This document shows, in pieces, positions 1 to 5,201 of a stretch of DNA of 5,201 bases. Positions within the stretch are counted from its first letter, which is position 1. Each line of letters begins with the position of its first letter. A model generated the notes under the pieces. It was not told where the DNA came from, searched no databases, and saw nothing but the letters and a program-made list of their open reading frames with translations. Source of the DNA: Caldilineae bacterium (GTDB taxonomy: Bacteria > Chloroflexota > Anaerolineae > J102); NCBI GenBank assembly GCA_003694905.1, contig RFJM01000296.1, forward strand, positions 1 through 5,201, in the 5' to 3' direction. Position numbers and translations under genes: made by a program.

Positions 1-242
1 GCCTTCCCCTGTCGGTGCGTCAGCTCGAAACGAAGCGTCCGCTCCAGGTACCGGCCGCGCTCGTTCTCGGCTTCCTGCATGCCCGGCAGCGCCAGCAGGT
101 CGCCAACAGCACTCGGCCGGAGCGGCTCGGATGGTAGGGAAGCAGAAGGCGCCTGTGATGACACGTCGGCGCGCGGGCGCTTGCGGCGTTTCAGTCGGCC
201 CGCCCGGCGCAACCGCTCCAAGCGCTCCTTCGGGTCGGCCAT
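1..242 (-). CDS. 5' part of a fourth operon gene, unidentified; possibly YprB/RNase H-like (runs off left edge)
   Basis: Reading leftward from the ATG at 242, 80 codons stay open to the window edge, so only the N-terminus is visible. The start is well supported. It lies 1 nt after the stop of the DUF4129 gene and is preceded by a Shine-Dalgarno sequence (AGGAAGG, 247-253) embedded in that gene's last codons. The first 21 residues are highly basic with Arg/Lys/Leu heptad-like spacing (MADPKERLERLRRAGRLKRR). Residues 22-45 are a Ser/Pro/Ala-rich linker. A more ordered part follows from about residue 46 (LLALPGMQEAENERGRYLER). The charged N-terminus without any membrane segment argues against a TgpA transglutaminase. 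The 'LPG..EAENERGRYLERTLRFEL' stretch loosely resembles the start of YprB-type RNase H-like proteins (a G..vet..G.f.v...ypl pattern), but this is a weak impression from memory. That the region is coding is fairly secure; the function is not. Confidence 0.75.
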   Translation of the reverse strand, partial: MADPKERLERLRRAGRLKRRKRPRADVSSQAPSASLPSEPLRPSAVGDLLALPGMQEAENERGRYLERTLRFELTHRQGK

Positions 243-243
243 C

Positions 244-1728
244 TCACCTTCCTCTCGGTTCGCGGTCTGGTTGCGTAAAGCGGGCTGCTTGCTCCACGGC
301 CTGCCAGGCCCGACGAATGCGCTCCAGTTCGCCGGCATCGGTGGGCGCGCTGCCGTATTCCACCGCGTTGTAAGCGCGGGTGATCAGCTCCAGGGCGGCA
401 TCCTGGCCGGGAAAGGCCCTGCGCAGGGTGGGGAGGAAATCGTTGGGGGTTTGGGACTTGTGGCGAGGGTAGCCCCGTTCGGCGGCCAGCCGCTGGAGAT
501 TGGCGTAGATGTACCGTACTGAGACGGCTGCGTAGAACCGTCGCCCCAGTCCGAATTGTCCCACCAGCCCTGCCCAGCCGCGCAGCTGCGCCATCCCCCT
601 GCGGACAAGCCCGCTGAGACCTTCGCGCTCGACCCCGGCCACACGCCGGCTCACCTGTGTCGCGGGAGAGCCCTTCCGACCGCGGCGTCGTTCCAGCCAC
701 AGCACGAGGACGACCAGACCAAGCACCAGCAGGAGACCGGGAATGACGTAGTTGAAGAGGACTTGCAACCACGCGGGCGGTCCTGTCGCCACGATCATTT
801 CGTCGCCGAAGAGGTCGGGGGAGCTGGGGAGATTGTCGGCCGGCGTGAGCAGGGGAGACTCGGCGCCCACGCGGGCGCGGATGAAGGCGATGAGCCACTG
901 GAACAGAGGCTCGAGCAGACTGAGGAGGAAGACCGCCACCGCCTCGACATAACGGCCCAGCACCGAACCGGAAGGAGCCAGCAGGCGTCCGACGAAGGCA
1001 AAGGTGGGCCGGTGCCACAGCAATCCGACAAGTGCCGACAACGCCAGTACCAGGGCGCTGCTGGTGGCCACAATGCCCAGCCACTCCTTGCCGAAGGCAC
1101 TCTCGCCGCCCGGTACCCGTGCCTTATCTTCCACCCGTCCCAGGGCCACGGCCATAAGACTGAAAAAGAAGAAGACGTAGACCATCTCGGGGGCCTCATG
1201 GCCTGCCAGCACCTTGTAGAGGATACTGCCCACCACCAGAGCGAGCACCCCTTTGCGGAAATCGTAGCCGACGACAAAGAAGCTAACCTCGCGCTGCAGG
1301 AAGGTCACACCTCGCCACCAGAGATAGGCGAGCGTTCCCAGTACCAGCATTGTCTGCAGGCGTTCGGCATCAGGCAGGAGAAAGGCGGCGCGCAACCAAT
1401 GCAGGCCGGGTCCTGTCCCTTCCCGGAACACATACAGGCGCACCAGCACCAGGCCGATGACCACGATCACGCCCAGCACGATCAGCTCGAAAAGGGGGGA
1501 GTCCACCTGCCTGGTGGAGAGAAAATGGGCCACAATCATCAGCACGACCATGATCCCGAAGAGGGCAACGAAGTAGGGCACAGGCGAGGCCCCCCAACTG
1601 CGGGGCTCCAGACTCATGAAGACAAGCGTCAACCAGGACATTTCCATGCCGGCCAGCGCCAGGAAAAGGGCGTTGCGGCGCCAGGAAATGCCGTGCCAGA
1701 AGCGGAGATCGCGCAGGAGGGATTGCAT
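244..1728 (-). CDS. multi-pass membrane protein with C-terminal DUF4129 domain (TgpA-like without a transglutaminase domain)
   Basis: This is a 494-residue integral membrane protein. About eight or nine hydrophobic segments are visible, roughly at residues 20-40, 50-70, 80-100, 124-140, 160-176, 181-198, 216-238, 258-283 and 322-346. A basic cytoplasmic-type stretch follows (347-400, starting ERRRGRKG). The C-terminal DUF4129 domain spans about 402-483, with the typical pattern YIYANLQRLAAERGYPR, then TPNDFLPTLRRAFP and a final helix ending in IRRAWQAVEQ. TgpA transglutaminases share the plan of membrane bundle, catalytic domain, membrane helix and DUF4129. Here only residues 284-321 lie between the bundle and the last helix, so no transglutaminase core is present. 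The ATG at 1728 lies 7 nt after the DUF58 stop and has no Shine-Dalgarno sequence, so translational coupling is likely. The gene is third in the MoxR-DUF58 operon, which suggests it is the membrane partner of that pair. The biochemical role of DUF4129 is not established. Confidence 0.9.
   Translation of the reverse strand: MQSLLRDLRFWHGISWRRNALFLALAGMEMSWLTLVFMSLEPRSWGASPVPYFVALFGIMVVLMIVAHFLSTRQVDSPLFELIVLGVIVVIGLVLVRLYVFREGTGPGLHWLRAAFLLPDAERLQTMLVLGTLAYLWWRGVTFLQREVSFFVVGYDFRKGVLALVVGSILYKVLAGHEAPEMVYVFFFFSLMAVALGRVEDKARVPGGESAFGKEWLGIVATSSALVLALSALVGLLWHRPTFAFVGRLLAPSGSVLGRYVEAVAVFLLSLLEPLFQWLIAFIRARVGAESPLLTPADNLPSSPDLFGDEMIVATGPPAWLQVLFNYVIPGLLLVLGLVVLVLWLERRRGRKGSPATQVSRRVAGVEREGLSGLVRRGMAQLRGWAGLVGQFGLGRRFYAAVSVRYIYANLQRLAAERGYPRHKSQTPNDFLPTLRRAFPGQDAALELITRAYNAVEYGSAPTDAGELERIRRAWQAVEQAARFTQPDREPRGR
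247..253 (-). promoter_or_regulatory. Shine-Dalgarno site of the left-edge gene, inside the end of the DUF4129 gene
   Basis: AGGAAGG on the minus strand overlaps the last two sense codons (Gly-Arg) and the first base boundary of the TGA stop region of the DUF4129 gene. The next ATG at 242 follows at a suitable distance. Stop and start are separated by one base (TGA-G-ATG), which favours coupled translation of the two genes. Confidence 0.7.
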
Positions 1729-1735
1729 GACGGAA

Positions 1736-3223
1736 TCAGATGGGGCCGGGATGATGGCGGAGCCCCCGTCCCACCTGTTGGATGGTGAGTCGCTGCTGCT
1801 GTTCGGGGGTTAGGTGGCTAAGCTCCCAGTGGATGGGAGGACCGATAATCAGGTCGGTCATCTCGCCGCGCGGTATCTTGTAGACGAGAATGCCTTCCAG
1901 GCTATCAGGAGGAGGTGCATCGTCCAGGCTCAGGAGCACGAGGCGCCGGCCGGTGGCCTTGAGGTCGATAAGGGTGGCGATGAGGGCAGGCGTGAGGATG
2001 GGGCTGATGATCACCAGCGTGCTACCCCAGGGTAGGCGCGGGCTTTCCGCGGCCAGCAGGCGTTCGAAGGGGGCAGTGGCAAAGGGGGTGACCGCGGCCA
2101 GCAGCTCGAGGATAGCGGTGATCTGCGCGGGCGAGCGGCCGGGCAAGATTTTGATGGGCTGGTCGGAACGGGGGAGGGCGCCGTTGGCCAGCAGGCCCGT
2201 AGGCCAGCGTTGCTCGATGCTGTAGAGGCTGACGGAAGCCGCGACGCTGACGGCCTGCTCCAACAACTCCGGGATCACGCCTTTCCACGGTTGCTCCAGC
2301 GTGGCGACGTTGAGGCAGACCATGAGGTTGTGGGAGCTCGCCGGCTCCAGCACCCGCGTTTGTAGCTGCTGCCGCCGGGCAGTTGCCTTCCAGTGCAGCC
2401 GTCGGAAGTCATCCTCGGGGCGATAGTCGCGGATGCCCACCGTGCGAATGGGATCTTCGAACATGAAGCGAGGGGCGCGCAGGTCACCGAAGGGTTCTTT
2501 GGCGGGCAGACCCAGGCCGGTCAGGGGGACGACGCGGGGATAGACGATGAGCACCTGCTCCTCCTCACGGCGTTGCGAGGTGCGGAAAAGCCCGAAAATG
2601 TCGCCCGTCTCCAGCTTGACGGGCCCGTAGTGGAAGAAGCCCCGCCGCGCGGCCCGGATGTGATAGACCCGTGAGGATTGCTGATACCACTTCAGTGACC
2701 AGAAGGTGTTCAGCTCCCCGCGGTTCGTATCGCCCCGCTTGGAGATCTCGAGCTCCTCCAGGGGCAGTTGCAGAGGAAAAGTGTCCGAGATGCGCAGCCA
2801 GCTCAGGGGCAGAAACTTGCGGTTGGCGACGCTCAGCTCCAGCTCAACGGTCTCGCCCACGAAAGCCCGCCGGACCGAGAAACTTCGCCGGTATTCGAGC
2901 CCGAAGAGGGCCAGCCGGTTCCACACCCAACTGAGGGCAACGATGGTGAGCAAGATGGCAGCAATGACGAGGAGGGCGTCGACGTGGAACACGAGGCCGA
3001 TGAAGGTAAGCACGAGGGCCATCGCAAACCAGGCTTCGCTGAACTGTTCCTCGACCTCGAGGACGACGCGGCGTTTGCCGATGCCGAAATAGGCAGGGAG
3101 CTGCCCCACGCTGCCACGTACTCGCTCTGCCTTTTCTTGGCCCCGCGCGAGCATTCGGGCCCGGGCCTCGTGGGCGTCTGGGCCGCGCATTTGCCGGCGG
3201 ATGCGGCGCATTTCGTCGGACAT
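1736..3223 (-). CDS. DUF58 domain protein, membrane-anchored partner of the MoxR ATPase
   Basis: This 495-residue protein has a basic N-terminal tail (1-60, Arg-rich), two adjacent membrane helices (about 65-80 and 84-100), and an Ig-like beta-rich region (about 110-230) with the usual phrases AFVGETVELEL and RRGFFHYGPVKLETGDIFGL. The DUF58 signature lies at 263-295 (GIRDYRPEDDFRRLHWKATA, then a conserved T.V.EP). A vWA-like fold follows from about 298 to 435. DUF58 proteins are routinely encoded after moxR and are thought to be its client or adaptor. In the vWA part, the metal-site motif DxSxS is replaced by N305-V-A307-T-L309, so metal binding of the classic kind is unlikely. The gene starts 8 nt after the ATPase stop with only a weak purine run (TAGG) as ribosome site. 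In-frame ATGs at residues 5, 12 and 24 are alternatives with no better context. The C-terminus ends 7 nt before the DUF4129 gene. Confidence 0.93.
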   Translation of the reverse strand: MSDEMRRIRRQMRGPDAHEARARMLARGQEKAERVRGSVGQLPAYFGIGKRRVVLEVEEQFSEAWFAMALVLTFIGLVFHVDALLVIAAILLTIVALSWVWNRLALFGLEYRRSFSVRRAFVGETVELELSVANRKFLPLSWLRISDTFPLQLPLEELEISKRGDTNRGELNTFWSLKWYQQSSRVYHIRAARRGFFHYGPVKLETGDIFGLFRTSQRREEEQVLIVYPRVVPLTGLGLPAKEPFGDLRAPRFMFEDPIRTVGIRDYRPEDDFRRLHWKATARRQQLQTRVLEPASSHNLMVCLNVATLEQPWKGVIPELLEQAVSVAASVSLYSIEQRWPTGLLANGALPRSDQPIKILPGRSPAQITAILELLAAVTPFATAPFERLLAAESPRLPWGSTLVIISPILTPALIATLIDLKATGRRLVLLSLDDAPPPDSLEGILVYKIPRGEMTDLIIGPPIHWELSHLTPEQQQRLTIQQVGRGLRHHPGPI

Positions 3224-3231
3224 GGCGGTGC

Positions 3232-4167
3232 CTACTGGAACACCGGGGTTTCCACTTCGCCCACCACTTCGGCGATGACTTCCTCGGGCGTGCGCCCGCG
3301 CAGGCGGGTTTGGGGACTGATGTGGATGCGATGCGTGAGCACGTAGGGGGTCATGGCCTTGACATCGTCGGGCAAAACGTAGTCGCGACCGCGCAGCGCC
3401 GCGTGGGCCTGCGAGGTGCGATACAGGGCCAGGGTACCGCGAGGGCTGGCCCCCAAATCGACGGCGGGATGCTCGCGAGTGGCACGCACCACACGTACCA
3501 TGTACGCGCGCACCACCTCTTCCACGTGCACGGCCCGCACCCGTTCTTGCATGGCCAGGATGTCGTCCGGACCCACCACGGGCTCCAGTTCTACCAGGGG
3601 ATCCCGGCGGGCATAGCGTTCCAGGATGTTGTTTTCCTCGGCCTCGGTGGGATAGCCCAACGAGGTCTTGATAAGGAAGCGGTCGATCTGCGCCTCGGGC
3701 AGAGGAAAGGTGCCTTCCAGTTCGATGGGGTTCTGGGTGGCCAGCACCAGAAAGGGCCGGGGCAGAGGATAGGTGTCTCGATCCACCGTGATCTGCCGTT
3801 CCTGCATGGCCTCGAGCAAGGCAGACTGGGTGCGTGGGGTGGCGCGGTTGATCTCGTCGGCCAGGATGATCTGGCCCATGATGGGGCCGGGCCGAAACTC
3901 GAACTCCTGCGTTTTCTGGTTGTACCAGGATATGCCGGTCACGTCGGAGGGCAGAAGGTCGGGCGTAAACTGAATCCGCGCGAAGGTGCAGCCCAACGAG
4001 CGGGCCAGTGCTTTGGCCAGGGTCGTCTTGCCGATGCCGGGGACGTCCTCGAAGAGAATATGCCCTTCGCAGAGGAGGGCAATCAGGGCAAGCTCGGTGA
4101 TCTCGTCTTTACCGATGACCACGCGAGCGACGTTGTCTTTGATTTTCTCGGCGAATTGGTGGAGCAT
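3232..4167 (-). CDS. MoxR-family AAA+ ATPase
   Basis: This 311-residue cytoplasmic AAA+ ATPase has the normal length for MoxR proteins. Visible motifs are Walker A EDVPGIGKTT (40-49), Walker B IILADEINR (100-108, with D104 and E105), the MoxR hallmark RTQSALLEAMQERQ (112-125), sensor 1 ATQNP (143-147), EGTFPLPEAQIDRF (151-164) with the likely arginine finger R163, and sensor 2 in GASPRG (239-244, R243). The lid domain runs from about 195 to 300. MoxR ATPases are thought to use ATP hydrolysis to remodel or activate partner complexes, usually with a vWA or DUF58 protein, which is the next gene here. The frame stays open upstream to a TTG at 4254, but that codon lies inside the -35 box and the intervening ATG at 4227 overlaps the -10 box. 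The ATG at 4167 is therefore chosen, and it gives the standard family N-terminus. No Shine-Dalgarno sequence precedes it; the leader just upstream is C/T-rich. Confidence 0.96.
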   Translation of the reverse strand: MLHQFAEKIKDNVARVVIGKDEITELALIALLCEGHILFEDVPGIGKTTLAKALARSLGCTFARIQFTPDLLPSDVTGISWYNQKTQEFEFRPGPIMGQIILADEINRATPRTQSALLEAMQERQITVDRDTYPLPRPFLVLATQNPIELEGTFPLPEAQIDRFLIKTSLGYPTEAEENNILERYARRDPLVELEPVVGPDDILAMQERVRAVHVEEVVRAYMVRVVRATREHPAVDLGASPRGTLALYRTSQAHAALRGRDYVLPDDVKAMTPYVLTHRIHISPQTRLRGRTPEEVIAEVVGEVETPVFQ

Positions 4168-4210
4168 GGAGGGTGAGGGTGAGTGGTTTTTCGGTTGGGG
4201 GAATCTGGGG

Positions 4211-4216
4211 TATACT
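4211..4216 (+). promoter_or_regulatory. candidate rightward -10 element (ogt direction)
   Basis: TATACT matches a -10 consensus at 5 of 6 positions and is the best rightward candidate ahead of ogt. The sequence 17 nt upstream (TTTTCG, 4188-4193) is a poor -35 box. If used, the start would be near 4223, leaving a leader of about 150 nt before ogt. That start would fall within the leftward promoter region, making the two promoters face-overlapping. It includes the palindrome GTATAC (4210-4215), so it may simply be incidental. Confidence 0.25.
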
Positions 4217-4225
4217 TCCGGCACC

Positions 4226-4254
4226 ATTGTAACGGAGGCCGCGGGCCGCGCCAA
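4226..4254 (-). promoter_or_regulatory. sigma-70-type promoter of the moxR-DUF58-DUF4129 operon
   Basis: On the minus strand the -35 box TTGGCG (4254-4249) and the -10 box TACAAT (4231-4226) are separated by exactly 17 nt. They match consensus at 4 of 6 and 5 of 6 positions. The predicted transcription start is about 4219-4217, giving a leader of roughly 52 nt to the ATG at 4167. The spacer is unusually GC-rich and holds a short inverted repeat (GCGG-g-CCGC, 4241-4249) that could be an operator or chance in GC-rich DNA. This is the only strong promoter candidate seen for the leftward operon. Confidence 0.65.
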
Positions 4255-4362
4255 GTATGTCTTGCGGTCCTGTCGTCGTCACCTCTTGTTGATTTCGTTG
4301 AGAGCGGCAACCGCATGGTGCGGGCTCTCGTACTGCCGGTCCCATCTCCTGAACCCCCTGAC

Positions 4363-4368
4363 TATCCT
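4363..4368 (+). promoter_or_regulatory. weak -10-like element consistent with a leaderless ogt transcript
   Basis: TATCCT ends 7 nt before the ogt ATG at 4376, so transcription from it would start at or next to the start codon. This would explain why ogt has no Shine-Dalgarno sequence. No convincing -35 box is present at 16-18 nt upstream (the 17-nt position reads TCCCAT-like sequence). It is a suggestion only. Confidence 0.2.
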
Positions 4369-4375
4369 CTGCGGC

Positions 4376-4834
4376 ATGTTCTGTACCTTCTACGAATCCC
4401 CTATCGGCTTTCTCGAGGTCGCGGGGACCGCTGACGCCATCGTGTCTGTGCGCTTCTGCGAGAGTCCGGGCAAACAGACAGACGTGTGTGAGTTGATCCA
4501 GCGGGCGGTGGCGCAGCTCGGTGCCTACTTCGCGGGTGAGTTGCGAGAGTTCGACCTGCCGCTGGCGCCGCAGGGTACCGCGTTTCAGAAGCGGGTGTGG
4601 GATTATCTGCTCTCCATTCCCTATGGGCGTACGGTCTCATATCGGCAGGTGGCGGAGGCCCTGGGCAATCCCGCGGCGATACGGGCGGTGGGCGCGGCCA
4701 ACGGCGCCAATCCCATCCCCATCATCATCCCCTGTCATCGCGTGGTGGGGAGTGACGGCAGTCTGGTGGGGTATGGCGGTGGCCTGTGGCGCAAGGAGTG
4801 GTTGCTACGGCACGAAGGGGTCTTGCTCTTGTGA
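4376..4834 (+). CDS. ogt: methylated-DNA--[protein]-cysteine S-methyltransferase (Ogt/MGMT type)
   Basis: This 152-residue suicide DNA repair protein transfers the alkyl group from O6-alkylguanine (and O4-alkylthymine in this family) in DNA to its own cysteine. The active site is IIIPCHRVVG (116-125) with nucleophile C120, followed by the G-S-x-G-S-L-x-G-Y-G-G-G loop, read here as GSDGSLVGYGGGLW (125-138). The DNA-binding helix-turn-helix lies around TVSYRQVAEALGNPAAIRAVG (86-106), with R103 as the expected arginine finger that replaces the flipped base. The N-terminal domain (1-65) is the short kind that opens FYESPIGFLEV, with no Ada-type Cys4 zinc domain or AraC part, so this is not an inducible Ada. 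The frame stays open upstream to 3986, but that extension runs antisense through moxR. The ATG at 4376 gives the normal family N-terminus. No Shine-Dalgarno sequence is seen. The 3' end overlaps the convergent P-loop gene by 30 bp. Confidence 0.96.
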   Translation: MFCTFYESPIGFLEVAGTADAIVSVRFCESPGKQTDVCELIQRAVAQLGAYFAGELREFDLPLAPQGTAFQKRVWDYLLSIPYGRTVSYRQVAEALGNPAAIRAVGAANGANPIPIIIPCHRVVGSDGSLVGYGGGLWRKEWLLRHEGVLLL

Positions 4835-5179
4835 CTCTTTCGCCTGTAGACAGCGCAGAACCCGCTCCAACACCTGTTCGGGCGTGAGCCCATCCGTGTG
4901 GATGTAGCAGTCGGCGTGGGCACGGGCATGGGCCAGGCGTCGGCGCTCGCGGGCCAGGTAGCGGGCATCCAGGTTCAGATGTGGGTAGCGGCGCCGGGCC
5001 TCTTCGTCACTGACATCCAGATACACCAGGAGATCGGGCTCCTGCCGCCGGCGCCAAAGCGTGGGCACACCCGAATGCTCCTGCGAGACCTGGCGTGCGT
5101 TGTAGCCCAGCGCCTGCAGCCGTCGTGCCAGGGTGGATTTGCCGCTGCCGCAGATGCCGACGATCTTGATCAGACTCAC
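4805..5179 (-). CDS. small P-loop NTPase / putative kinase-like protein, substrate unknown
   Basis: This 124-residue soluble protein opens with a strand and a perfect Walker A loop, IVGICGSGKST (6-16, G8..G11-S-G13-K14-S15). A helix LARRLQALGY follows, then a second strand with RQVSQEHSG (29-37). The hydrophobic strand DLLVYLDVS (49-57) ends in D55, which may be a Walker B or a kinase-type strand. An Arg-rich helical part (62-86, containing RRRLAHARAHA) precedes YIHTDGLTPEQVLERVL (92-108). The order resembles adenylylsulfate/nucleotide kinases, where Y.DTdgltpeEv is a common C-terminal phrase, but it is far shorter and shows no clear substrate or LID domain. I recognise no named family. The start is a GTG at 5179 with a strong Shine-Dalgarno sequence (AGGAGGAG, 5183-5190). 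It converges on ogt with a 30-bp overlap. Its own promoter lies beyond the window, or it belongs to an upstream operon. Confidence 0.88.
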   Translation of the reverse strand: MSLIKIVGICGSGKSTLARRLQALGYNARQVSQEHSGVPTLWRRRQEPDLLVYLDVSDEEARRRYPHLNLDARYLARERRRLAHARAHADCYIHTDGLTPEQVLERVLRCLQAKESQEQDPFVP

Positions 5180-5182
5180 GTT

Positions 5183-5190
5183 CTCCTCCT
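5183..5190 (-). promoter_or_regulatory. strong Shine-Dalgarno site deciding the GTG start of the P-loop gene
   Basis: AGGAGGAG on the minus strand lies a few nucleotides before the GTG at 5179-5177. It is the best ribosome-binding site in the window and makes the GTG start credible, giving a protein that begins directly with the first strand of the P-loop fold. Confidence 0.8.
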
Positions 5191-5201
5191 GCCGGCGGGC
5201 C

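Larger units (their letters stand above)
4168..4375. other. divergent intergenic region between the moxR operon and ogt
   Basis: This is the only non-coding stretch of note, about 208 bp between two divergent genes. It holds the leftward promoter (4226-4254), a possible rightward -10 box (TATACT, 4211-4216) and the moxR leader. It also holds a G-rich tract on the plus strand (4168-4210, with G runs at 4171-4173, 4177-4179, 4197-4201 and 4207-4210). From about 4255 to 4375 I see no clear gene, hairpin terminator or riboswitch, only a weak -10-like element just before ogt. Short open frames cross it but show no ribosome site or family resemblance. Confidence 0.7.

Noticed and set aside
191..1084. 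A leftward 297-codon frame overlapping the DUF4129 gene in another frame
   Set aside because: It is an Arg/Pro/Gly/Ser-rich translation typical of an off-frame reading, and it conflicts with the well-supported membrane protein and with the gene starting at 242.
556..1788. A long rightward open frame of 410 codons opposite the DUF4129 gene
   Set aside because: The His/Gln/Glu/Gly-rich product has no fold-like pattern and no ribosome site. It is the expected antisense shadow of a GC-rich membrane protein gene.
3310..4176. A rightward open frame of 288 codons opposite moxR
   Set aside because: The opposite strand encodes a textbook MoxR ATPase with all motifs. The antisense product is compositionally odd (Gly/His/Gln) and resembles nothing.
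4168..4254. A 29-residue N-terminal extension of the MoxR ATPase starting at a TTG at 4254
   Set aside because: The TTG lies in the -35 box and the in-frame ATG at 4227 overlaps the -10 box, so the extension would not be in the mRNA. The family N-terminus begins at the ATG at 4167.
3986..4375. A 130-residue N-terminal extension of Ogt
   Set aside because: It runs antisense through moxR, shows no domain, and the family N-terminus (FYESPIGFLEV) begins at the ATG at 4376.
4314..4434. A short upstream frame beginning with the ATG at 4314 and overlapping the ogt start
   Set aside because: It has no Shine-Dalgarno site, its product is Pro/Arg/Leu-rich, and its overlap with ogt in another frame is easily explained by chance in GC-rich DNA.
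1..5201. CRISPR arrays, tRNA or rRNA genes, insertion sequences, phage or defence genes
   Set aside because: I looked for regular repeats, cloverleaf arms, terminal inverted repeats with a transposase, and typical defence domains, and saw none. Nearly every base belongs to one of six ordinary genes.

Overview
The window is GC-rich chromosomal DNA that is almost entirely coding. It has no RNA genes, CRISPR array, insertion sequence or other sign of a mobile element. The gene set and the style of the proteins (a MoxR ATPase, a DUF58 protein and a membrane protein ending in DUF4129, next to an Ogt-type DNA repair protein) suggest a free-living bacterium, possibly a Chloroflexota/Anaerolineae-like lineage. 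That placement is inference from general resemblance, not from a marker gene.

Layout. The left 4.2 kb is one leftward operon, read from about 4219 down to position 1. Its order is a MoxR-family AAA+ ATPase (start 4167), a DUF58 protein (start 3223), a multi-pass membrane protein with a C-terminal DUF4129 domain (start 1728), and the first 80 codons of a further gene (start 242) that runs off the left edge. Spacings are 8, 7 and 1 nt, so the four genes are probably co-transcribed and partly translationally coupled. A promoter of good quality (TTGGCG, 17 nt, TACAAT) lies ahead of the ATPase and fixes its start at the ATG at 4167. The intergenic gap of about 208 bp (4168-4375) separates this operon from a rightward ogt gene for O6-alkylguanine-DNA alkyltransferase (4376-4834). 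A small leftward P-loop NTPase gene (4805-5179) converges on ogt and overlaps its 3' end by 30 bp.

How the genes work together. MoxR ATPases paired with DUF58 proteins are thought to act as chaperone-like pairs that assemble or activate partner proteins. DUF4129 proteins are commonly encoded beside them, often as the tail of a membrane transglutaminase (TgpA type). Here the DUF4129 protein has the membrane part and the tail, but where TgpA carries its transglutaminase domain there is only a loop of about 35 residues. The gene that follows is not a transglutaminase either, as far as it can be read. The ogt and P-loop genes are separate transcription units with no evident functional link to the operon.

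I did not find a clearly new system. The points most worth a second look are the catalytic-domain-less TgpA-like architecture, the degenerate metal-site motif in the DUF58 protein, the very compact P-loop protein, and the unusual start region shared by the operon and ogt.
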